Origin: Galeruca laticollis
Lineage: Eukaryota; Arthropoda; Insecta; Coleoptera; Chrysomelidae
Direction: 5' to 3'
DNA: 64,000 nucleotides
Assembly (NCBI GenBank): GCA_963921935.1
Contig: OY998180.1
Location: 40,548,811-40,612,810, forward strand
Made by a program: the position numbers and the translations under genes. Below are positions 55,038 through 64,000 of this stretch, piece by piece (position 1 is the first letter of the stretch; each line of letters starts with the position of its first letter). The notes beneath the pieces are model-generated. The model was not told the origin of the DNA. It made no database searches and worked only from the letters and a program-made list of their open reading frames with translations.

Positions 55038-55163
55038 AAGGCTGTGGCAGTGTACAGGTTGTTGGAGGAACCAAAAGGCCCTGATATGGGGATCAATAAA
55101 TATACTGCACTTGCGGAATCACTAGCAACAGCTGAAAATTTTAATGGATTTTTTTATGTCTAG
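55038..55163 (+). CDS. Candidate terminal exon, unknown protein
   Basis: After an acceptor-like CACTAACTCAG the frame reads 41 codons (KAVAVYRLLEEPKGPDMG near its start, YTALAESLATAENFNG near its end) and stops at TAG 55161-55163. Amino-acid composition looks like a real protein, unlike the surrounding sequence. No family recognised. It could be the last exon of a gene that begins at 52244, but the linkage is inferred. Confidence 0.35.
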   Translation, partial: KAVAVYRLLEEPKGPDMGINKYTALAESLATAENFNGFFYV

Positions 55164-55355
55164 GCTACACTAAACACAATCTTGTGAAGTAAATATAAAT
55201 AGCATTTACGAAGCACAAATTCACTTATTTAGCATGAAAATTACTTAATTATAATCACTTACAAATACAATACACACTAAACTATAAATTTGGGATATTT
55301 TTATGAACACAAAACATATGACAACAGCATTTGACCCATAGAGAAAGTTATAATA

Positions 55356-55613
55356 TTATTTGTCTATGAATTGACCGTCGTCTTCTGTCATAGTTCTATA
55401 TTGTTCTATACAGCGCCATGCATCAAGACGGTGGAGCGATTGAACTAAAGTAAAAAGATGTTCGTTTGCAAAAATTTGCGCACAACAAATCTCAAAAAAT
55501 ACAATGATTTGAGATTTCATATTTTCAGAATCGAATTCTCTAGGTTTCCTTTTGGGGATCAGGTTTTGGTGTCCAGATTGGTGACCACAAATTGTCAAAA
55601 CTGTCAAAATCAC
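55356..55613 (-). CDS. Candidate exon, unknown protein
   Basis: 85 open codons on the minus strand with protein-like composition (contains FFEICCAQIFANEHLFTLVQ and LHRLDAWRCIEQYRTMTEDD). It is opposite in orientation to the other candidate exons nearby. No domain recognised; may be a single-exon fragment of a transposon gene. Confidence 0.3.
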   Translation of the reverse strand: MILTVLTICGHQSGHQNLIPKRKPREFDSENMKSQIIVFFEICCAQIFANEHLFTLVQSLHRLDAWRCIEQYRTMTEDDGQFIDK

Positions 55614-56480
55614 ACCATCACTTGATGGCTTATATCTTTTTTATAACAATATAAAACTCAACCAAAATACCTGATCCCCAAGACAAAGGTCCAAGTTATA
55701 TTGTGTCAAAATTTCAACACTTAATTTCCCTACGTTCTTTAGATTTGTTGTGTACAAAATGACCTAAATTTTGTTGCAAATCACGGGTGCCAACTGTTTT
55801 CAGGTTCCTAAAACGTGAGGCCCCTCTTAAGTACCACATTATTCATTGTAGAGGAGAAAAAAAAGGAATACTTGAAAATGGCAATACGCCGAAACGTACG
55901 TCGTTGGAGAAAATAAAATAAATGAGAAAAGAATGTAAGCAGTACAAAAAATCTCTTTATTTTTAATTATTAACCATGTTGGCCGATTACCAAGAAAATG
56001 AAGTTACAAAAAAACAATGACTTAACTCTGGGGTGCACTTTCGATTCCTACGGTATATGATAAGATATAATGGTAATGTTATTTGTCTGGTGCATCAATA
56101 AAACTAGCTTAAGTTCCTAAATATATTCGCCCTCTCTTCCAGTTATCGTCCGGTAAGCACAACGAAGATCATTCGTCAGAGAAAAGTGGCCAGGGTTTTC
56201 TTAACCAAAAAACAATTATCTAGCGTCTCCTTACTAAAACATAACACGCCTTGACCTAGCTAACTGTTACTTCAGTGGCTTTCATAACTTTGAAATTACG
56301 TAATGCAAAAACAGATGATTTCGTGACCCGACCGTTCTGCTGATCGAGGGTACCTTCGTGGCCCGATAAAAATCAACTTAATAATAAAATCTTATTGTTC
56401 AAGCGAATATAATTTATGTTAGAATTGATATATGGCCATTGGCGTCTTTCATGTACTGGTATTGAAAATGTGTCTTCCTG

Positions 56481-59400
56481 ATTACAGTGTGAACAATCAA
56501 TTAACATAAATAAATATCTCGGGAATAAAACTTTATAATGCAATAACTGATACTAAACTTTTTGGGCGTGTGATTGCAGTAATCTGCTTGGCTCAGGTTT
56601 ATGGGGGATGTACCCCTCGAAAACTCCCTGAATGAACTTGTATAGCCATAAGAGAAAGAAAAAATTACTAAGTATAATACTCTCTAATAACGCTGATATA
56701 CGGTTCAAGCTTCAGTATAACACCTATATGGCAGAATGGATAGTCAGACACACAAAACAAAACAAAATCAATACTAATATGATTTTCTCAAAAAAACAAT
56801 AGAGAAAAATAAGGTTGTCAGATTCAAAAACTTACGGTTTGGAAAATCCTGGTCGGACGCCACCAGAAAAAAAACGGCGTCTGGATTCTATTCTCGATTG
56901 GTAGACGGGAGATGAGCTCTGATAGGCTATTTCCGATTTCAGCACTTCGCGGTAATTACTAAAACTCACTGTCAAAACGCGGGCTGTCGTAAGTCGACAA
57001 GCCAGAAGTACCAGACCGCACTGTCGCTGTCCGACTCTCCCTCGTCGTCCTCTTTCCCTCTATTTATTTCGAGTATTTTGGGAGCAAACGTAGCTGTGTT
57101 TTTGTGCGTCATTCACTTGTCCCCGCGACTATATTTTTGTTTTCGTTGTTGAAGGTTAACTTTAATTAAATTTCTCTATGCTAAGTTGCATAATTCGTCT
57201 GTATTTTTATGATATTTAAAACAACTGTTACGATTTTTTTAGAGCCATCGTGATTACAGTTAGAGTGTTGTGTAATATAATTATCTTTGGGTATGACCCT
57301 GTAATTGTTCGTTTTATTTTGGTTGGTTTATTTGAAGCTGCCTATTACCTGGTACCTTGTTTTCGCTATAATGGAGTATGCTAAGATATAATAAAAATCA
57401 TTTTTATTTATGTTTGTTATTGAAAGTAACCCTTTTATTTGTTCTTTTGTAATAATAAGAATGAAAACGTTATTCGAAAATATTGAGTATTGTCGTCTAG
57501 TGGACGAGTATCAAAGTACGTATCTAGTATAATCGTTAGATTTTCTGTCATAATACATTTGGAATAGATTGAAGAAAACTGTATAGTTAGTAGTTATAGT
57601 TAGTATTGGTACGTCGGTATTCTCTTGATCAGCTAATGGTTTAAAAAGACATGAGACGTGATGGCCATAACGGACAGTGGTGTACAATTGTGTTACTGGA
57701 AATTGTGACTTTTATTTAGTCATCCTTTAAGAGGGATCATTCTGTATCACATATTATTGGAATCCAGTCGTTGTTGGATAGTAGAAATATATATCTAGAT
57801 ATGGGATTTTTAAATTTCACCCAGTCGCCATTTTCTTGTGTTGGGAATTTGCCTATTACCGATTCCAATTTATAAGAATATTTATCAAGAGGCTACCGCT
57901 ACCCTGTCATTTTTCCTTCTAGGTGGTTATCGGTTAATGCACCCCTTTTGATACGACAGGATCAGGCTTTAACCCCGTACTAGCATAGGGTGAGTTATCA
58001 TAATTAATTTATCTATTTAATTTTTCAATTATTATTATTTTATGGTCTTGATTTTTAATAGTCAATGGGACTGCCTAAATGTTGATTTGAATTTAATTTA
58101 GTTTTATTATCAGTAAAATAATTGGGGATAAAAGTTGTAAAACTATTTAGTTTGTATTCCCCTAGCTTATGTATTTTTATATTGGGGTAAACGGATTTAT
58201 TCATATTATTTGTAAAATAATTAGTAGTACAAGCTCATGGACTAGTAAGTGTGTATTATCATGGCTTAAGTATTTTGAAATTTTAAAGTTTTTCATGTTG
58301 GTGCATTCAATTATTCTTTTATTATTTGATTTAATGAATTGGTCAAAATAATTTGCCTATTTCAAAGTTAACTTTGAGTTTTATTGATTGCTTGAAACTA
58401 TAAAATGTTTCTAAGAAAGAGACTATAATAGGTTTTCTTCCATTTAGGGTTTTTCCATCCGTTTTTTTTGCCTAGTGTATTGAAACTCGCCTTTGGTTTG
58501 GATATTCGTTGAAGTCTGCATTTGGATACGACTGGAAACACATCTATGGATCTGGGTTTGCTCGTCACAGCTCGTATACAGGGGGATTGATGCTGCGAGA
58601 CTGTATCGGTGACATTTCTTCAATTCAATATTTTACGACACATATTTCCTATTTGAATCGTATTAATGAAATTGGTTTAATAGTAATTAATTCTGAGGTT
58701 TTCGCATAATTTATGATACTCATTTCCTTGGTACTAGTTGAAATGTTGAACAACCTGTAATTATACAGGGTAAATCGAAACATATTCGAATTTAGTCGGT
58801 CCTTCTCACTCATACTTTTGAATACAATAGTAAATTGTTATTTCACATCATTATGAATAATTAGTACGATATTCAAATACTTGAAATATAGTCACTGAAT
58901 AAAACAGGATACAGTTGGAGCAGTAGTGGACTGAGTATTAAAAAAATAGAGCAATTGCTGGAACAAGTATATTCATAATATTCATCGAAATTTGAAATTC
59001 AATAATCGAAGGACCACCGTGTAGAACACGGACAAATGAACTGAAATGAAACTATACCTCATAATGTTTATCACAGACCACTTCATTTCTTTAAATAATA
59101 GAAACCACGCAGCTCAGTTTCCATATAATGCAAATATCATGAAACCGACACTTGAAGATAGATGTGGAAATACATATACATAATAAAATAAATTAATAAA
59201 TAATTAAAACTTTTAGAGTTAATTATACAATTATCTCGCGCTCAGGTTATAATTTGACAACTGCGCGGTACAGCGGGTGAATTGCTTAGATTATTCAAAA
59301 TTTTCCGGTAGCATTCCAAGTTTTTGTAATTGGGATCATTATATTAGAAGTAGATTTGAATTCGATCTTACCCCAGGTTTACAACTGCACTATTCACTAA

Positions 59401-60430
59401 GTAATTAGTTTGGTTTTTAGGATCAAATTAATTAAAAGCACAATAAATACAAAAATTTTACGGAGGACGTGTATTCTTTTTGGAAGTCAGACATACTCTT
59501 TTCCCCCGACCTCTTCTCTGAATTCGCTGAGGATACGAGGTCAAGCGACAGACGGAACCGAGTTTATTCGCTATATGAAATTAAGCATTGGATTTTATTT
59601 AAATATTGGCGGGGCCTTCGCATCTGTTAAAATGTGATTTCAAGAGTCACATATTAGAGAATATTGTTGTTTTGGTTCACAGTAACGTTTGAAGTAGAGT
59701 TCGCCATACAGTGTTTGTTAATGGATAGCTATTGCGCTGCACTTAAGCTATTTTTGACTATTCGCATTTTCCCTTGGTTACCTGCGCATGAGCTCAATCC
59801 CGGGATACTAATAAGTTGATTTTAATTTTTTTATATCTGATGTATCTCCCCTACCATTCATAAGCAAAATATAATAGCGACCCTTATTTATTTAGGTATT
59901 GATAATTTTTTTGTACATAATAATAATAATTTATGTGCTACATTCATTATTGGGTGTTATGGCTTACCACTGTGCTATTGAATAAATTTCATCTGTTTAC
60001 ACGTTCTTCACGTTGGTGTACTATTTGTTTTGTCAAAAGCTGAATAGAATCGTTTCTTGAATGTTCTGTTTTAATTCAGTACCATTACTTTTGCGTAGGT
60101 AGTTCGCGCGATTAGTAGTTCTTTGGGTTATTTGGGTATCGACTTGCCTGTCGAACAATTAAGATCTTTCCGATATTTATGAGGTCTTTAACGAACCTCC
60201 CTATCTTCACTGAGTAAACCGGCAAATATCTTGTGAGGTACATCTCAGATTCGGTATTTAGCTTACAGCATATAAAAACGTGCGTCACACAACGATCTTT
60301 TTGTGTTCAACTTATATGCGTGACGACCTTGTGGTAATTTGTCGATTGTTCATAATTGTTTAATTAAGTTTCACTGCCTCTGATAATCGAAACTAGGTCG
60401 CTTTTCTTTTAGACTTTTTATATTTCATTC
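56481..60430 (+). repeat. Dispersed repeat R1, longer copy
   Basis: 56481-57215 matches 5538 to about 6297, and 60298-60420 matches about 6305-6417. About 3.1 kb of sequence absent from the first copy lies between. The interior has short ORFs only (58509-58709 contains GYDWKHIYGSGFARHSSYTG; 59410-59637) with no family resemblance. The left part has GC-rich, promoter-like words, but no gene is attached. Likely a non-autonomous element of unknown class. Confidence 0.6.
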
Positions 60431-60944
60431 AACTTATATTTGATTTAAATTTTTTTCATATATATAGCTTGTTTCTAAATTCCCTTGCCATATTTGTGCT
60501 TATTACAGTATGGAGTATCAGAAGATGATTCATTGTTGATTATTTGATTTAAAAATTCAATAAATATGTTTTTGTTGTAGAAATAAATCGTCAAAAATAT
60601 CTGTATGTGATACACTTTAACAGAATAATGTATTTCTCATCACTTCTTCCATAAATTTCTTATTTGGAATATTTCACAGAAAGATCAAGTACCTATATCG
60701 AAACGGAAATTTCCAAAGTATATAAAAAAGTAACAAATAAAACAATTTACAATATATCAGAACTGTGAATTGCATTGTCAAGTATTTATTAACTCAAGGA
60801 TCACTAAATAAATTCATATAAAATCCAAATAACTATTTACTTAGAATCTGCCTCAATGTTGCCACTAGAGAAAGAAATGGTTATTGGTTCTATAAGATCA
60901 TTCACAATCCATTTTAACTGAGTGAGGTTCATAGTTAGTTTAAC

Positions 60945-61080
60945 TGACTGATTGTTCAAATATTTCAGGTTTAGTATATTTATCATGTTCTTTCGCCAGG
61001 AAGTCCGCCCTAGCATTTCCTTTATTGCCTATATGACTTAATTGTTGCTCTCTAACTGATACTTATTGAAGTTGATCTCT
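60945..61080 (-). pseudogene. RNase H fragment of a retroelement
   Basis: The minus strand around 61050-60985 reads QLSHIGNKGNARADFLAKEH, which fits the C-terminal RNase H motif (G-x2-GN-x2-AD-x-LAK) of non-LTR and LTR retrotransposons. The frame breaks on both sides. No RT found nearby. Confidence 0.5.
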
Positions 61081-61099
61081 CTCATAATTTCATGTGATG

Positions 61100-62640
61100 A
61101 TGAACGAGGCATTTGTGGTAAATATGGGAATTTTTTATTTCGGTTAAAACTTAATTCAGAGATGGGATCATTTAAAAAAAAGAAACTGTGAAAGATACGA
61201 AGAATTATATTTATGGTTGTGTCGTGGACGGTTTTAATAATTCCGGGACGACCTCCACGATAGTTAGAAGAGACAATATTCTTCCAGTGTTCCTATGTTA
61301 TTTGATAGTACGATTCATAGTCGATTTAGCAAATCTTAAAAAGTAAAATTTGTACACGTTAATTTCACATAAGTCCTATTTTCGATAACTTACTCTACTT
61401 TTCACTATTTTTAACATAATGGCAGTCACCTTTGTTTCTAGATTATCGTCGGAGATATGTTTATACAGATTCACAATGTTTTGCTCCTCTGTAGAAGGTA
61501 ATGTAATGTTTTTCTTATTTATTTAAAAGTTTTTATTTCAACGGGTGGGATAAATTCATACACCCGGTAGGTCGACTCACTCAATTTATTTGTTCACTAA
61601 ACTATTCACTAATTTATATTATATACACAGTATATTAACTTACACTAATTTAATAACACTTCACTTTTGTTTATTTACGTAGACTTAATTTATATTCACT
61701 TGTTTGCTATTTATCTCACGATGTCAAATTTTAAACTGACTCTTCCCGCTGGTCGTTATTCTTTATATACAAGTGCCCTTTTTTCTAAATAATTCTAGTT
61801 TGCGGCTCACAAAAAAACAATCGCCTCCCTGGAATCGTCTAGATAAGACTGGAAATGTTTAGATAAGAATAGTCAAAAAAAATGATGGTAAACAGTTCAA
61901 AATAAATCCCTACGCATTCACCAAAATTTCAACTTCCATACATGGCTTAGACAGAGTCGCTTTCACTAGTGTGCTATTTCGTAACAGTAAGTAACCTAAT
62001 CTTACAGAACTCCTTCTTCTTGGGAGCCAATGAGAAAGTTTGCTAGGAATAGTATTTGCGCCTATTTTCAAATTAGTCCTGATACTGTTTTTATACCTGT
62101 TTTAGTGAAACAATAACAAGAAACCACGAACGCAAGAAATAACAAAATGAACGTTTGTTTACAAAATATACAGTTGTTCCGTGATAATATATGTCGAAAG
62201 TGCAGTGTAAATCTGGCTGTGATCTGACCATTCTGGAATCTACAGAAATGCTTACTTGAAATAAAATAACTACTCCTACTACTCCAAGCGAAAACTATGG
62301 GATCTTGTTCAATAGAGGTAGTGACCGAGGAAGAAAAAAGGAATTCGTACAGAAAATTTAATCTGAAGCAAGGCTTGGAGGAAAAGACGGCCATCTCTGG
62401 TCCATAGTTGCATGTAGTATGATAGCGACAACTACACTAAGAAATATTATTCATCGATAACTACACGAAGAAATATTTTTCATGTAATTCAATGACCAAA
62501 AGGTGTCAGTAAAACGGCGATTACGCCAATTGTTTCGTTCATTTATAACAAATTTAAATATTGACAAAATAATAATATGCCATCTCAATGCCGATATGAT
62601 AATAGAAGTTCAAAAAGGCAAATAGAATAAGGCGACAACA
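61100..62640. other. Stretch with no gene recognised
   Basis: AT-rich. The 108-codon minus ORF at 62068-62394 has neither protein-like composition nor family match; the block 61550-61800 is TATA-like but has no attached gene. Confidence 0.4.
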
Positions 62641-62655
62641 TCCTAGGAAAATTCT

Positions 62656-63060
62656 GTTGAAATCAGAGCACTTCTTGGATTGCTGTATTTTTTAACCGCC
62701 ATGAAAAACAATCATTTGGTCACTTCAAAGTTATTTGATGACAAATTATGTGGGTCGGAATACAAGTCCGCCATAAGCGAAGGCAGATTTAAGCTCCTTA
62801 TACTAGGGAAGAAAGAAAACAACTAGACGTATTTGTGGCCATTCGCGAAATATGGAATACATTTATTGAGAATTGTAACAATTTATAAAAATAAAATATT
62901 GGGAATATTCCACCTACACCTGTTCCAGAAGAACAAGCAGTACCTGGAGGTTCAAAAAGAGGCATGTATTAGATATTTCCCACAGTGAAACGACGCATGA
63001 CGACCCATTTTTGTAACCTTCGCAGGTCGCCGGACATCGAGCTACAGTGTGCAACAACTG
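62656..63060 (+). pseudogene. piggyBac-type transposase fragment
   Basis: The plus frame from 62656 reads VEIRALLGLLYF, NNHLVTSKLFDDKLCGSEYK and ISEGRFKLLI, the start of the piggyBac DDE_Tnp_1_7 domain, and stops at a TAG near 62827. A shifted frame continues LDVFVAIREIWNTFIENCNN. After a gap, PTVKRRMTTHFCN near 62979 resembles the Cys/His-rich C-terminal domain. Catalytic Asp region and N-terminus are missing. This is a short dead remnant. Confidence 0.72.
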
Positions 63061-63183
63061 TGCTTCAAAATGACGTATATATTATTTCAATGTTATCTTT
63101 AGTGTTCTTTCTCTAATTGGAACTTCAGTTACAGGCCTAGGAAATTCGAGATCAACAACAATAGAAGATGCAGCGTCAGCGTT

Positions 63184-63235
<52 letters not shown>

Positions 63236-63245
63236 TGACATACAT

Positions 63246-63314
<69 letters not shown>
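63184..63314. repeat. (TA)n(CA)n(TA)n microsatellite
   Basis: TA tract, then about 11 CA units at 63241-63265, then a second TA tract, following the piggyBac remnant. Confidence 0.95.
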
Positions 63315-63320
<6 letters not shown>

Positions 63321-63447
63321 CATATTTAAGTGTAGTTTGTTCTAGATTTTAGTTTGACATCAATTGTACAGCTGAATCTCAAATTGTAACAAATTTTTGT
63401 TAATAAATATTTTAAAAAATAGTATTTTCGTGAGTAAAATACGTAAT
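63315..63447 (+). repeat. Probable right part of a Ty3/gypsy 5' LTR
   Basis: Sequence just upstream of a primer site, with AATAAATATTTT near 63401 as a polyadenylation-like word. The left edge is not determined because the partner LTR lies outside the window; an AGTTA at 63129 is one possible start. Confidence 0.45.
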
Positions 63448-63465
63448 TGGCGCAGTTAAGTAGTA
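63448..63465 (+). promoter_or_regulatory. Primer-binding site, tRNA-Ser type
   Basis: TGGCGCAGTTAAGTAGTA matches the tRNA-Ser primer site common in 17.6/297/gypsy-group elements (TGGCGCAGT...). It lies directly after the presumed LTR. Confidence 0.7.
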
Positions 63466-63794
63466 TGATCCGTACGATTGTGAAGACCTTCGACGAATCA
63501 ATCGATTAAAGAACTTTTGCAATTATTGGAATTTCAACATCCAGTGCGGTTCCACGAATCTACTACCTAAAGAAGAACCTGAGTGCCACATTAAACAGTG
63601 AGTACCAAGTTCGTTCCTAATTCTACCGTTCCTTACCTGTTTCAAAGAGTATAGGAAAGAAATTTTGAATATTTTTGGATTTACTTTTATAAAGATATTT
63701 TTGAATTTATTTTTTTATATAGAATATATAAGGTTTAAGAATAATAGTTGATACGTTCAATACTACAGAAAAATAAATAAAATATTTTTATTTT

Positions 63795-64000
63795 ATGAAC
63801 GATATTGAAGATTTACTAAGTATATTTGATAAGTGTAGCATTAAGGATAAAATAGATAATGAACATAGTTTTGAGAATTTAGATTTATCTAGAATATTAA
63901 ATAATATAACATTGGCTACAGCATCTTCAAAATCTGCCATTAACTGGGAGTTATTTTAATTAAAACTTGAAAATATTAATCCCTATGATGGCAACTGTAA
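63795..64000 (+). pseudogene. Ty3/gypsy gag N-terminus, one stop, cut by window end
   Basis: ATG at 63795 opens 54 codons (MNDIEDLLSIFDKCSIKDK at the start) to TAA at 63957-63959, then the same frame continues LKLENINPYDGNC to the window end. NPYDG fits the gag motif ahead of the capsid domain in 17.6/297-like elements. The single stop may be a point change; the rest of the element lies outside the window. Confidence 0.6.

Larger units (their letters stand above)
49492..55992. mobile_element. 6.5-kb structure with ~170-bp terminal inverted repeats
   Basis: The left arm 49492-49655 (then continued at 50067-50082 after a MITE) is the reverse complement of 55815-55992 with about 90% identity by eye; both ends read TGGTAATCGGCCAACATGG outward-in. 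The right arm carries CTTGAAAATGGCAATACGCC then GAAACGTACG at 55871-55900. This resembles the 3' motif of the PLE families above, so the arms might be inverted PLE ends and not transposon TIRs. The interior has several diverged internal duplications and exon-like pieces but no recognised transposase. Confidence 0.55.

Noticed and set aside
53550..55163. A complete gene model joining 52244-52302, the three modules and 55038-55163
   Set aside because: The first exon's phase fits the module acceptors, but available donors leave the modules out of phase with each other; I report the pieces only.
49492..55992. Polinton/Maverick or Helitron identity
   Set aside because: No polymerase B, retroviral-like integrase, capsid, or Rep-helicase sequence was seen.
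62068..62394. 108-codon minus-strand ORF as part of the piggyBac remnant
   Set aside because: Opposite strand, no transposase motif, composition biased to Phe/Ser.
1..64000. CRISPR arrays, rRNA or tRNA genes
   Set aside because: No regular direct-repeat/spacer pattern and no recognisable rRNA or tRNA cloverleaf sequence was found; tRNA-like words at 34825 and 63448 are retroelement primer sites.

Overview
The window is AT-rich eukaryotic nuclear DNA, most likely from an insect or another arthropod. The evidence is one intron-containing host gene, several Penelope-like element (PLE) families, an intact BEL/Pao retrotransposon, Ty3/gypsy remnants (one with an env-like gene), a piggyBac remnant, foldback MITEs and many (TA)n tracts. 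No prokaryotic features are present. The host assignment is an inference; the species cannot be named from the sequence.

Layout. 1-5.5 kb: three exons of a phosphatidylethanolamine-binding protein (PEBP) gene on the minus strand (1593-4017), with a small MITE in one intron; its 5' exon was not found. 5.5-6.4 kb: first copy of a dispersed repeat (R1). 6.45-8.86 kb: frameshifted, 5'-truncated PLE (family A) with a hammerhead-ribozyme-like motif after its ORF. 8.9-16.0 kb: PLE family B as an inverted copy, a truncated direct copy and a nearly full-length copy. 16.1-18.9 kb: a satellite of about 350 bp period whose orientation flips once. 18.9-25.5 kb: a young BEL/Pao element on the minus strand (439-bp LTRs, ATATA target duplication, intact 1706-codon gag-pol). 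25.7-28.3 kb: third PLE family (D), again head-to-head inverted. 28.45-36.92 kb: an LTR element with about 2-kb LTRs whose minus-strand interior encodes a coiled-coil protein, a Gag and two related protease-like segments but no recognisable RT or integrase. 37.0-49.4 kb: decayed Ty3/gypsy element on the minus strand (gag, protease, RT, integrase) followed by an envelope-like gene resembling chuvirus-type glycoproteins. 49.5-56.0 kb: a 6.5-kb structure bounded by inverted repeats, containing a TTAA-flanked foldback MITE, another foldback, repeated exon-like modules and two exon candidates. 56.5-60.4 kb: longer R1 copy. 60.9-63.1 kb: degenerate RNase H and piggyBac transposase fragments. 63.4-64.0 kb: start of another Ty3/gypsy element (tRNA-Ser-type primer site and gag), cut by the window end.

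Except for PEBP, every identified coding sequence belongs to a mobile element. The region is a nest of insertions, many of them sitting in or ending at (TA)n tracts. Only the BEL/Pao element looks capable of current activity. The parts least explained by known families are the double-protease, polymerase-less LTR element and the 49.5-56.0 kb inverted-repeat structure.
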